From Arthrobacter cavernae (lineage in GTDB: Bacteria > Actinomycetota > Actinomycetes > Actinomycetales > Micrococcaceae), in the NCBI RefSeq assembly GCF_017368795.1, contig NZ_JAFNLL010000021.1:36340-100339 (forward strand): a DNA stretch of 64,000 nucleotides. Reading direction: 5' to 3'. The position numbers and the translations under genes were made by a program. Position 1 is the stretch's first letter, and every line of letters begins with the position of its first letter. Below the pieces are notes generated by a model. The model made no database searches and was not told where the DNA came from. It was given only the letters and a program-made list of their open reading frames with translations. Positions 36,607-44,247 of the stretch are shown here, piece by piece.

Positions 36607-37734
36607 CTACTGAGGCAGTAGGATGATCGCCTGCCGCACGGCCGAGCTCAGGAGGACGTTCCGGCAGCCGTTTCCGCCGGGTTCGGCCTGCTGCGGCACG
36701 TACCCGAAGCCGAGGTCATACACCGGATCCGCGAACCCCAGGGACGCGCTGGCGCCGTCGTGCCCGAACGCCCGGTAGCTGCCATACGGCATCCGCGCAT
36801 GCGACTTCATGAACACGGTGCCGAAGGCGCTGGTCTCGCCGAACACGCGGTCGATCCCGAACACCTGCTCGGCCGCGACGGTCTGGATGGTCGCCTCGGT
36901 GAGGAGGGGCCCGACGGCGGTCAGGCCGCCGTCGGGGGCCAGCCCGGTGAGCGCGGCAGCGTAGATGCGGGCCATGCCCTCGGCACTGGCGACGCCGGCG
37001 GCGGAGCTGAGCCCGGCGGCGCGGACCTCGCGGTTGTTGGGCAGGTCCAGGATGTCGCCGACGGCGGAATTGGCCGCGAGGCCGAAGTGGCTGCTGGGAT
37101 CCATCCACGGCTGGGAGGGGTCCGCTGTCCAACGGATGGGTTCGAAGCGGGGTTCCTCGGATTCCGGCAGGCCCAGGTAGAAGTGGGCGCCGGTGACGGA
37201 GCGGATCCGCTGTTCGAAGATGTCCTGCAGCGTGGTGCCGGTGATGCGCCGGCAGAGTTCCTCCATGAAGACGCCGATGGTGAGGGCGTGGTAGCCGAAG
37301 GCGGTTCCGGGCTTCCAGAGCGGCCGCAGGGTGGCAAGCTTGGCGGCGGCGAGCTCGGAGTGGTTGTATTCCTCGAGGGTGAGCCCGCCCTCGACGCCGA
37401 GCAGCCCGGCCTGGTGCGAGAGCAGCTGCGCCACGGTGATGGAGGCCTTGCCTTCGGCCCCGAATTCCGGCCAGTACTTGGCCACCTCGGTGTCGAGGTC
37501 CAGCGCGCCGTCCTGCACCAGCAGCGCCATGACCAGCCCGGCCATGCCCTTGGAGCAGGAGAAGACGCCCGTGACGGAGTCCGGCCGGACGTGCGGGCCG
37601 CCGCTGAGATCCAGGACCTTGACTCCGCGGTGGTAGGCGGCCAGCTGGGCCGAGTAGTCGGGGTCCTCAGCGAGGAAGCTGCGGAACAGATCCGCGACGG
37701 ATTCAAAGCCGGGGGCGATCGTCTGTACGTCCAT
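36607..37734 (-). CDS. Serine hydrolase, beta-lactamase/EstB-like
   Basis: A 375-residue protein of the class C beta-lactamase-related family. The catalytic SxxK motif is Ser59-Cys-Ser-Lys62 (FSCSKGMA). FGYHALTIG near 150 stands for the Tyr motif, and an FGHDGASASLGFADP segment near the C-terminus replaces the KTG box. There is no signal peptide, so a cytoplasmic esterase or amidase is more likely than an antibiotic-resistance enzyme. ATG 37734. Confidence 0.82.
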   Translation of the reverse strand: MDVQTIAPGFESVADLFRSFLAEDPDYSAQLAAYHRGVKVLDLSGGPHVRPDSVTGVFSCSKGMAGLVMALLVQDGALDLDTEVAKYWPEFGAEGKASITVAQLLSHQAGLLGVEGGLTLEEYNHSELAAAKLATLRPLWKPGTAFGYHALTIGVFMEELCRRITGTTLQDIFEQRIRSVTGAHFYLGLPESEEPRFEPIRWTADPSQPWMDPSSHFGLAANSAVGDILDLPNNREVRAAGLSSAAGVASAEGMARIYAAALTGLAPDGGLTAVGPLLTEATIQTVAAEQVFGIDRVFGETSAFGTVFMKSHARMPYGSYRAFGHDGASASLGFADPVYDLGFGYVPQQAEPGGNGCRNVLLSSAVRQAIILLPQ

Positions 37735-37775
37735 CGGAACAGCCTACTGGGCGGCGGCGTGTGCTTTAAGTCCGC

Positions 37776-38672
37776 TCAGTGCCGTGCGCGGCCGGCTCCC
37801 TGCCAGACCCACGGCACGCGCGGAATCCCGGCCGGATCAAACGCGGCGAGCGCGTTGTCCAGCGGCCCGTCGGGCAGTCCCAGCGATCCGAGGATCAGGT
37901 CCCGGACGGCCTCCGCGGACAGCCCGACGGCGGCGAGGTCCGCGAGCGTCACCGCGCCGTCGCGCTTGGCCAGCCGCGCGCCGTCGTGGTTCACCACGAG
38001 CGGCACGTGCGCGTATTCCGGCACCGGCAGGCCCAGCAGGGAGGCGAGGTACGCCTGCCGCAGTGTGGAGGACAAGAGGTCGTCGCCGCGGACCACCTGG
38101 TCGATCCCCTGTTCGGCGTCGTCCACCACCACGGCCAGGTTGTAGGCGGTGACGCCGTCATTGCGCCGGAGCACGAAGTCGTCCACCACGCCGGTGAAGG
38201 GTCCGTGAAGCCGGTCCTGCACCGTCCATTCGCCGGCTTCGGAGCGCAGCCGGACCGCGGCGGGGCGGGAGGCCCGGCGGATTTCGAGTTCGGCGGCGTC
38301 CAGCCGGCGGCAGGTCCCGGGGTACGCGCCCTGCGGCGCATGCGGGGCCGACGGCGCGTCCTGGATCTCGCGCCGCGTGCAGAAGCACTCGTAGGTGAGG
38401 CCGGCGTCGGTGAGCCGTCCGATGGCTTCCGCATAGAGTGCGGCGCGGTCCGTCTGGCGCACGACGGCGGCGTCCCAGCCAACGCCGACGGCCTGCAGAT
38501 CGCGGAGCTGCCCGGCCTCGGCGCCGGCCCGGGCGCGGTCCAGGTCGTCGACGCGCAGCAGGAAGTCGCGGCCGGTGGACCGGGCAAAAAGCCAGGCCAG
38601 GATGGCCGTGCGCAGATTGCCGACGTGCAGCTCGCCTGAGGGGCTCGGGGCGAAGCGGCCTGCGGAAGTCAT
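37776..38672 (-). CDS. gluQ: Glutamyl-Q tRNA(Asp) synthetase
   Basis: Attaches glutamate to queuosine 34 of tRNA(Asp). The 298-residue protein has the GluRS catalytic fold but no anticodon-binding domain. The HIGH motif is HVGN (16-19) and the KMSKS loop is LAKRDGA near residue 237. FCTRRE with a later Cys forms the zinc site typical of GluQ. ATG 38672. It stands alone; a hairpin lies upstream at 38722. Confidence 0.92.
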   Translation of the reverse strand: MTSAGRFAPSPSGELHVGNLRTAILAWLFARSTGRDFLLRVDDLDRARAGAEAGQLRDLQAVGVGWDAAVVRQTDRAALYAEAIGRLTDAGLTYECFCTRREIQDAPSAPHAPQGAYPGTCRRLDAAELEIRRASRPAAVRLRSEAGEWTVQDRLHGPFTGVVDDFVLRRNDGVTAYNLAVVVDDAEQGIDQVVRGDDLLSSTLRQAYLASLLGLPVPEYAHVPLVVNHDGARLAKRDGAVTLADLAAVGLSAEAVRDLILGSLGLPDGPLDNALAAFDPAGIPRVPWVWQGAGRARH

Positions 38673-38721
38673 GGCTCCAGCCTATGCGGCGCGGCCTACT
38701 TGGGGATTTCGCGGGCAACGC

Positions 38722-38766
38722 AAGAGCCCCTCAGCTACCGCAACGTTCGGTGGCTCAGGGGCTCTT
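38722..38766. terminator. Hairpin in the gluQ / Lrp gap
   Basis: AAGAGCCCCT at 38722-38731 pairs with AGGGGCTCTT at 38757-38766 and further inner bases pair. It lies in the 347-base gene-free gap between gluQ (starts 38672, minus) and the Lrp gene (starts 39020, plus), where no reading frame ends, so it may be a leftover or an attenuator. The rest of the gap shows no gene. Confidence 0.45.
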
Positions 38767-39019
38767 GGAGTGCGGCCCGACGATCCGGGCAGGTGCGGAA
38801 TGACAGTGCGTGAACAAGAGTCAATCAGCGGCAGCTTCCTTGCGGGAAACCTGTCCAGGAAACCGGGTGGTGTGCCGGGGGCCTGTAGCCTGCGGGGTTC
38901 CGGCGGTGGCCTCGCCCTGCTTCGTTGCCACTATTTGAGCAGGAGACATACAGTAGGTGCAACAGACATGAGCATTAGTAGTCATTCTGACTAATTTTCA
39001 ATGAATTGCTGGACAGGAA

Positions 39020-39487
39020 GTGGTCACTTTGCAGGAACTCGACGCGACCGACCGCCGCATCCTCGCAGCCCTCGACGAGGACCCCAGGGTACCCATCATG
39101 GCCCTGGCCCAGAAGCTGCATCTCGCGCGCGGCACCGTCCAGTCCCGGCTGGAGCGGATGACGGCGTCGGGGGCGCTGCGGCCGAACAGCAGCAGGGTAC
39201 TGCCCTCGGCACTGGGCCGGGGCGTGGCGGCCGCCGTCAGCGCGGAACTGGACCAGAGCCGCCTCAACGAGGCGATTGCCGCCCTGCGCGAGATCCCGGA
39301 AGTCCTCGAATGCCACGCCCCGGCCGGCGAAACCGACCTCATCATCCGCGTGGTGGCCACCAGCCCGGACGACCTCTACCGGGTCTCCGAGGAAATCCGC
39401 CTGTGCCCGGGAATCGTGCGGACCTCCACCAGCATGTTCCTGCGCGAGGTCATCCCCTACCGGACCACGGGGCTGCTGCAGGGCTGA
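39020..39487 (+). CDS. Lrp/AsnC family regulator
   Basis: A 155-residue regulator with the standard layout: helix-turn-helix at about 5-55 (LDATDRRILAALDEDPRVPIMALAQKLHLARGTVQ) and an effector (RAM) domain to the end. GTG 39020 is preceded by GGACAGGAA. It is convergent with a second Lrp gene, 20 bases away. Target not evident. Confidence 0.85.
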   Translation: MVTLQELDATDRRILAALDEDPRVPIMALAQKLHLARGTVQSRLERMTASGALRPNSSRVLPSALGRGVAAAVSAELDQSRLNEAIAALREIPEVLECHAPAGETDLIIRVVATSPDDLYRVSEEIRLCPGIVRTSTSMFLREVIPYRTTGLLQG

Positions 39488-39507
39488 GCCGCCGCCCGCT
39501 TAGGCAC

Positions 39508-39963
39508 CTACACCGGCGGGCCGGTGTTCGATTTCAGGTTCTTCATCACCAGCGTTGAGGTCAGGCGCTCGACGCCGGGAAGCGCCGCGAGCTCGTCGTC
39601 GTAGAAGCGCTGGTACGCGGGCAGGTCCGCGGCAATGACCTTCAGCAGGTAGTCCGGCGCGCCGAAAAGCCGCTGCGCCTCCACCACATTCGGCATCGCC
39701 GCCACCCGCGCCTCGAAAGCGGCCAGGATGGCACGGTCCACCTGGCGCAGCGTCACGAACACGATCGCCTCGAAACCGAGCCCGACGGCGGCGGGATCGA
39801 TGTCTGCGCGGTACCCCCGGATCACCCCGGATGTCTCGAGATCGCGCAGCCGCCGGTGGCAGGGTGCCACGGTCAAACCCACCTTGCCGGCCAGCGCCGT
39901 GGCAGTCATCCTGCCGTCCTCTTTGAGGTAGCGCAAAATACTTCTGTCTATTCCATCAACCAC
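39508..39963 (-). CDS. Lrp/AsnC family regulator of the adjacent LysE exporter
   Basis: A 151-residue Lrp protein: helix-turn-helix DRSILRYLKEDGRMTATALAGKVGLTVAPCHRRLR at about 5-40, then the RAM domain. It is divergent from the LysE-type exporter gene with 104 bases between, the usual arrangement for an amino-acid-responsive activator of an exporter. Confidence 0.87.
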   Translation of the reverse strand: MVDGIDRSILRYLKEDGRMTATALAGKVGLTVAPCHRRLRDLETSGVIRGYRADIDPAAVGLGFEAIVFVTLRQVDRAILAAFEARVAAMPNVVEAQRLFGAPDYLLKVIAADLPAYQRFYDDELAALPGVERLTSTLVMKNLKSNTGPPV

Positions 39964-40067
39964 GCAATTATCTTACCCAAACTGCCGGATTCAGGGCTAA
40001 ATCAGGGAACACTTATGGGGCGATTTTCCCTAGAGTTTTCCTTGTCACCACTACCCGGGAGCCACCC

Positions 40068-40730
40068 TTGAATCCGCAGCTATTCCTCGCCTTCATGCTT
40101 GTCGCAGCCACGCTGGCCTGCACCCCGGGCGTCGACTGGGCATATTCGATTGCGGCCGGCCTGCGGCAGCGCAGCTTCGTGCCCGCGGTGGCCGGACTGT
40201 GCAGCGGCTACGTGGTGCACACCCTCCTCATGGCTGCGGGACTGGCGGCCCTGCTCGCCGGTGTTCCGGGACTGCTCGGCTGGCTCACCCTGGCCGGCGC
40301 GGGCTACCTGCTCTGGCTGGGCGCGGGCACCATCCGCTCCTGGCGGGGGGCCAGCTTCAGTGCGGACGACGCCGTCGGGCAGCCCGCAAACCAGCTCCGC
40401 ACCTTCTTCCAGGGCATGGGCACCAGCGGCATCAACCCCAAGGGCCTGCTGTTCTTCGTGGCGCTGGTGCCGCAGTTCGTCAGCCCCGAAGCGGCGCTGC
40501 CGGTCCCGGTGCAGTCGGGCCTCCTGGGGCTGACGTTCGTCCTGCTGGTGGCCGTGGTCTACACGGCAGTGGCCCTGGCCTCGCGGAAGCTGCTGCAGTC
40601 CCGGCCGTCGGCGGCGCGGGTGGTGACGTTGTCCAGCGGCATCATCATGGTGGGCCTGGGTGCGGTGCTGCTGGCGGAACAGCTCCTCCCGCACCTCCAG
40701 ACGCTCTCTCACCTTTGGGGCGTTTCCTGA
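40068..40730 (+). CDS. LysE/RhtB family amino acid exporter
   Basis: A 220-residue exporter with about six membrane segments; PGVDWAYSIAAGLRQRSFVPA (near residues 20-40) and NPKGLLFFVALVPQFV near 125 are family blocks. The TTG start at 40068 follows CGGGAGCCACCC. The last nine codons (TLSHLWGVS) fall inside a dispersed intergenic repeat, so the natural C-terminus was probably replaced by repeat sequence. Confidence 0.85.
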   Translation: MNPQLFLAFMLVAATLACTPGVDWAYSIAAGLRQRSFVPAVAGLCSGYVVHTLLMAAGLAALLAGVPGLLGWLTLAGAGYLLWLGAGTIRSWRGASFSADDAVGQPANQLRTFFQGMGTSGINPKGLLFFVALVPQFVSPEAALPVPVQSGLLGLTFVLLVAVVYTAVALASRKLLQSRPSAARVVTLSSGIIMVGLGAVLLAEQLLPHLQTLSHLWGVS

Positions 40731-40776
40731 CGATCCTCTCTCACCTTTGAAGCGTTTCCAGGTGATCCCCTCTCAG
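40701..40776. repeat. GAGAGAGCGTC repeat family, copy A (tandem)
   Basis: Two adjacent copies: GACGCTCTCTCACCTTTGGG at 40701-40720 plus GCGTTTCC, then a related CCTCTCTCACCTTTGAAGCG from 40737, and a third partial CCCCTCTCA. The first overlaps the 3' end of the LysE gene. Confidence 0.65.
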
Positions 40777-40781
40777 ATACC

Positions 40782-41252
40782 TCAGCCGGCCAGCAGGTCG
40801 TCCAGCCGCTCGTAGCCCTCGATGACGCCCGAGTCCATGCCGCTGGCCACGGCCATGTCGCGGGCTTCCACTGAAGGGTAGACGTCATGGATGGAGATCC
40901 GGGTGCGGCCGCCGAGGTCCTCGAACGTGGTGGCGCCGATTCCCACCTGGCCGGGGGCGCCGGAGAACTCGAACGTCATGATCAGCAGCTTCTGCGGCTC
41001 CACGGTGTGGAAGACTCCGCTGAAGGTGAACTCGTACCCGTCGCTGCTGGCGGCGCCGAAGCTCCATCGGCCACCCACCCTTGTGTCGTATTCGATGCCC
41101 TTCACGGCGTCCCGGCGGGGCCCGAGCCATTTGGCGAGCAGCTCGGGCTCAACATGGGCGCGGTAGACGGCGTCCACCGGGGCGTCGAATTCGCGGATGG
41201 TCTCCACGAACGGGACGCCGGGCTCGGAGGTGATGGTTGTTGGATTGCTCAT
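40782..41252 (-). CDS. SRPBCC (AHSA1/START-like) protein
   Basis: A 156-residue protein of the AHSA1-like START superfamily: FVETIREFDAPVDAVYRAHVEPELLAKWLGP at residues about 14-44, GGRWSF near 64 and TRISIHD. These form a hydrophobic ligand pocket; the ligand is unknown. ATG 41252 overlaps the ArsR gene stop (ATGA), making a classic ArsR-SRPBCC operon. Confidence 0.85.
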   Translation of the reverse strand: MSNPTTITSEPGVPFVETIREFDAPVDAVYRAHVEPELLAKWLGPRRDAVKGIEYDTRVGGRWSFGAASSDGYEFTFSGVFHTVEPQKLLIMTFEFSGAPGQVGIGATTFEDLGGRTRISIHDVYPSVEARDMAVASGMDSGVIEGYERLDDLLAG

Positions 41253-41623
41253 TGTTCTTCCTCTTTCTTCTCCTCGGTGTTTTCGATGGTTTCCAGGAGG
41301 GCGTCGAGACGGCGGAAGCGGCTCTCCGCGATCAGCCGGTATTGGTCGATCCAGGCCGTCAATTCCTCCAGGGCCGCGGCGTCCAGATGGACGGGACGGC
41401 GCTGGGCATCCCGTGAGCGCGTGACCAGGCCGGCGTGTTCGAGGACCTGGATGTGCTTGGAGACGGCCTGCTTGGTGATGGCGAAGGGTTCGGCGAGCTC
41501 GTTGACCGTGGCGTCGCCCCGCGAGAGCCTGGCCACGATGGCCCGGCGCACCGGGTCGGCCAGCGCCATGAAGGCTTTGTCGAGAGTGTCCTGGTCCACG
41601 GTCCTGCCCGTCTTCGTAATCAA
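41249..41623 (-). CDS. ArsR family transcriptional regulator
   Basis: A 124-residue winged helix regulator (ADPVRRAIVARLSRGDATVNELAEPFAITKQAVSKHIQVLEHAGLV). No cysteine metal site. The C-terminus is rich in Glu and Lys. I keep the TTG start at 41623; a GTG at codon 9 (VDQDTLDKAF) is a good alternative since it is closer to the usual family start. Just upstream is a perfect inverted repeat that suits autoregulation. Confidence 0.83.
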   Translation of the reverse strand: MITKTGRTVDQDTLDKAFMALADPVRRAIVARLSRGDATVNELAEPFAITKQAVSKHIQVLEHAGLVTRSRDAQRRPVHLDAAALEELTAWIDQYRLIAESRFRRLDALLETIENTEEKKEEEQ

Positions 41624-41631
41624 CTAACTTC

Positions 41632-41655
41632 TTGATCAACCTATTGGTTGATCAA
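41632..41655. promoter_or_regulatory. ArsR operator: perfect inverted repeat
   Basis: TTGATCAACC at 41632-41641 and GGTTGATCAA at 41646-41655 are exact complements around TATT. The site is 9 bases from the ArsR start codon, so it probably overlaps the promoter. Confidence 0.7.
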
Positions 41656-41704
41656 GAGACTACGCCCCTGCGCTTGTCGGGGCAAGGGTATTTGGGAGGC
41701 AGAT

Positions 41705-41753
41705 CTGAGAGAGCGTCCGCCAAAAACGCCGCAAAAGTGAGAGAGCGTCCAGC
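41705..41753. repeat. GAGAGAGCGTC repeat family, copy B
   Basis: CTGAGAGAGCGTCCGCC then CGCCGCAAAAGTGAGAGAGC followed by GTCCAGCA: two units of the same repeat as at 40701, here in the other orientation. Confidence 0.6.
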
Positions 41754-41754
41754 A

Positions 41755-41850
41755 GGGCGGGGCGGGACGGGCCGAGCGGGGCAGGGTGGCGGGGACCGGC
41801 AGGGACGGGCCGAGCGGGGCAGGGACGGGCAGGCCGGGCCGCTGGGCGGG
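41755..41850. repeat. GC-rich direct repeat
   Basis: The 23-base unit GGGACGGGCCGAGCGGGGCA plus GGG occurs at 41764-41786 and 41802-41824, with partial copies around it. No coding frame. It lies just past the stop of the repeat-protein gene that begins at 42824. Confidence 0.6.
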
Positions 41851-41852
41851 CG

Positions 41853-42824
41853 TCAGTCGCCGCCGAGCTGCTTCCAGTCCTGTTCCCACAGCCGGCGCAT
41901 CTCGGCGTCCTTGCGGATCACTTCCAGGGTCTCGAGCTCCGCCGGCATCTGGCGCCGCGAGCGCGGGGTGAGCGTGCGGCGGCCCACGTCCAGGGCCAGG
42001 AGGGTGCGGTCCGTGACGGCGTCGTTGCGCAGGGCCAGGCTGGTCTTGCGCCGCCGCAGGACCTCCTTGAGTGCGGCCTGCGCGTCGTCGTAGTACCCCA
42101 GGGCCCGCAGCGAGCGCGCCCGGATGAGGAGCAGGGCGGCGGCGAGGTCGTCCGCGTTGAGCAGTCCCCCGGTCCAGGCGACGACGTCGGCGTGCCGGCC
42201 GAGCGAGGCGGCTGCGGTGCAGCGCGCCAGGGCTGCGGGCAACGACGGCGGCAGGCCGGCGACGGCGTCCAGCGCGGCTTCCGCCCGGCCCATCTCCCGC
42301 AGGCTGTGCGCGAGCGCCAGGAACACCGATTCCTCGCTGAACAGCACAGGTACTTCGATCCGTTCGGCGACCTCGACCCGGGTGACCACCTGGCCAAGGT
42401 AGCTGGCCGAGAACTGGCTCGCGGCGTCGTCGATCCTGGTGGTCAGGCCGCGGCGCAGCAGCTCGGAGGCGCGCAGGTACCCGCCGTGCTTGTATACGAG
42501 GAGGCCGGCCATCACATGGCACAGCCCCGACCAGCCCGGATACGCGCGGGCCAGCGTGATGAGGCGGTCCGGCGCGGTACTGGTGAAGACGGCGCTGTGC
42601 ACTGCCTTGGCGGGCTGCCCCGCGAGCCGCTTGAGCCGCGGAACCTCCCCCTCGACTCCGATCCTGCCCGGATCGCGTCCGCCGAGGACTCCGCTGATCA
42701 TCCCTCCGACGCCGTCGGCGAGCCCCCGCACGGGAGTGCGGACGTGCCCGTCGCGGAACGGCGTCAGATCGCGGGCGTCATGGTAGACCGGCACCGGCGC
42801 GCCGCCGCCCAGGCCATCATTCAT
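41853..42824 (-). CDS. Hypothetical protein with TPR-like helical repeats
   Basis: A 323-residue protein of no recognised family. Residues 80-260 are rich in paired helices with AxxxLxxxG-type spacing (LRASELLRRGL, FLALAHSLREMGRAEAALDAVAGL, LRALGYYDDAQAALKEVL), suggesting TPR-like repeats. The N-terminus is Gly-rich. No signal peptide or membrane segment. Codon use looks coding throughout. Divergent from the DUF4383 gene. Confidence 0.65.
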   Translation of the reverse strand: MNDGLGGGAPVPVYHDARDLTPFRDGHVRTPVRGLADGVGGMISGVLGGRDPGRIGVEGEVPRLKRLAGQPAKAVHSAVFTSTAPDRLITLARAYPGWSGLCHVMAGLLVYKHGGYLRASELLRRGLTTRIDDAASQFSASYLGQVVTRVEVAERIEVPVLFSEESVFLALAHSLREMGRAEAALDAVAGLPPSLPAALARCTAAASLGRHADVVAWTGGLLNADDLAAALLLIRARSLRALGYYDDAQAALKEVLRRRKTSLALRNDAVTDRTLLALDVGRRTLTPRSRRQMPAELETLEVIRKDAEMRRLWEQDWKQLGGD

Positions 42825-42982
42825 GAACCCATGCTAGCCCCCGGCGCCGGGGCACCCCTCCCCTGCTCACGGGCTCATTTCAGGAGTAGGATGTGCTCGT
42901 CGGCAAGGATTCCTTGCGACTCCTTGCCGCCAGGCCGGTTCTCCATCAGAAGAACCGGCAACCAGCGTGAAAGGGAGGACAT

Positions 42983-43462
42983 ATGACCACCGCTTCGCAT
43001 CCGGCCCAGCACCACATGATGGGGCTGACGCTCCACAACGCCACCATGATCGTGGGTTGGGTATTTCTGGCGGTAGGCGTCCTGGGGTTCATTCCGGGCA
43101 TCACCACCAACTACAGCGCCATGACGTTTGCGGGACAAGAGTCCGGCGCCATGCTGCTTGGAGTCTTCCAAGTCTCCGTGCTCCACAACATCGTCCACCT
43201 CCTGTTCGGCGCGGCAGGCCTGGCAATGGCCAGGACCGGCAAGATGGCCCGCCTGTTCCTGATCGGCGGCGGCGCCGTATACCTGGCCCTGTGGATCTAC
43301 GGCCTCGTCCTCGAAATGGGAACAATGGGCACGATGGCGAACTTCGTCCCGTTCAACACCGCGGACAACTGGCTGCACATGGCTCTAGGCGTTGCCATGA
43401 TCGGCGTGGGCCTGTGGCTCGGACGGGATGCCGTGGGGGAGGCGAAGAGGCGGGCCAAGTAG
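42983..43462 (+). CDS. DUF4383 membrane protein
   Basis: A 159-residue protein with four membrane segments; GVFQVSVLHNIVHLLFGAAGL in the middle and a TADNWLHMALGVAMIGVGL ending are the DUF4383 hallmarks. Function unknown. ATG 42983 follows AAAGGGAGGACAT. It is followed by a hairpin between convergent genes. Confidence 0.85.
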   Translation: MTTASHPAQHHMMGLTLHNATMIVGWVFLAVGVLGFIPGITTNYSAMTFAGQESGAMLLGVFQVSVLHNIVHLLFGAAGLAMARTGKMARLFLIGGGAVYLALWIYGLVLEMGTMGTMANFVPFNTADNWLHMALGVAMIGVGLWLGRDAVGEAKRRAK

Positions 43463-43493
43463 GGTTCCCCACTCTTCAGGGAGAACGACGACG

Positions 43494-43524
43494 GCGGACG
43501 CCCCCTTCGCGGGGACGGCCGCCG
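43494..43524. terminator. Bidirectional hairpin between convergent genes
   Basis: GGCGGACGCCCCC pairs with GGGGACGGCCGCC across TTCGC, with one mismatch and a bulge. It separates the DUF4383 gene from the response regulator gene. Confidence 0.5.
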
Positions 43525-43545
43525 CGCCGTGTGCCGGCCAGACTC

Positions 43546-44247
43546 CTAGCCCAGCAGCCGGTGCTCGTATGCGAAGGCCACCAGCTGCAGCCGGCTTCGG
43601 ACACCCAGCTTTGCCAGAACGCTGCGCAGGTGGGTCTTGACCGTGGCCTCGGAAACGAAGAGGCTCTCCGCCATCTCGCCGTTGCCCAGTCCCTTGGCCG
43701 CGAGCAGGAAGACATCGCGCTCGCGGGGCGAGAGTACCTCGAGCACGGCCAGGTCCGGGCCGGCCACGGGGACTGTCCTGGCTGCATGCTGGAAGAGCTC
43801 GTGCACGGAGCCGGGCGCAATCACCGAATAGCCCGAATACACGGTGCGGATGGCGGCCAGCAGGAACTCCGGCTCGGCGCTCTTGAGCAGGTATCCGCTG
43901 GCGCCGGCCTGGACGGCTTCCACCACGGCCTGGTCGCGGTTGAAGGTGGTCAAGGCGATGATCCGGGGCTTGTCCACGCCTGCCGCGTCCGCTTCCTCGG
44001 TGATGTGCCGGGTGGCCGTGACGCCGTCCATCACGGGCATGCGCAGGTCCATCAGCAGGACGTCGGGCCGGTCCTGGGCGGCAAGCGCCACCGCCTGCCC
44101 GCCGTCGTCGGCCTCCCAGGCCAAGGCCATGTCCGCCTGGCTCTGCACCATCATCCGGATGCCGGCCCTGAACAGCGGCTGGTCATCCACCAGCGCAACC
44201 GTGATGGGCGCTGGGGCTTCAGCCACGCCCGGCACCTTCCAGTTCAT
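43546..44247 (-). CDS. NarL/LuxR-type response regulator
   Basis: A 233-residue response regulator: receiver domain with acidic DD at 21-22, phospho-acceptor Asp67 (VLLMDLRMP) and ALTTF/LLKSA switch residues, then a LuxR helix-turn-helix (SPRERDVFLLAAKGLGNGEMAESLFVSEATVKTHLRSVL). ATG 44247 lies within the 3' end of the histidine kinase gene (29-base overlap), so the pair is co-translated. Confidence 0.92.
   Translation of the reverse strand: MNWKVPGVAEAPAPITVALVDDQPLFRAGIRMMVQSQADMALAWEADDGGQAVALAAQDRPDVLLMDLRMPVMDGVTATRHITEEADAAGVDKPRIIALTTFNRDQAVVEAVQAGASGYLLKSAEPEFLLAAIRTVYSGYSVIAPGSVHELFQHAARTVPVAGPDLAVLEVLSPRERDVFLLAAKGLGNGEMAESLFVSEATVKTHLRSVLAKLGVRSRLQLVAFAYEHRLLG

Noticed and set aside
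38722..38766. Small RNA gene in the gluQ/Lrp gap
   Set aside because: The hairpin has no preceding promoter or T-run that I can identify, so a hairpin call is safer.
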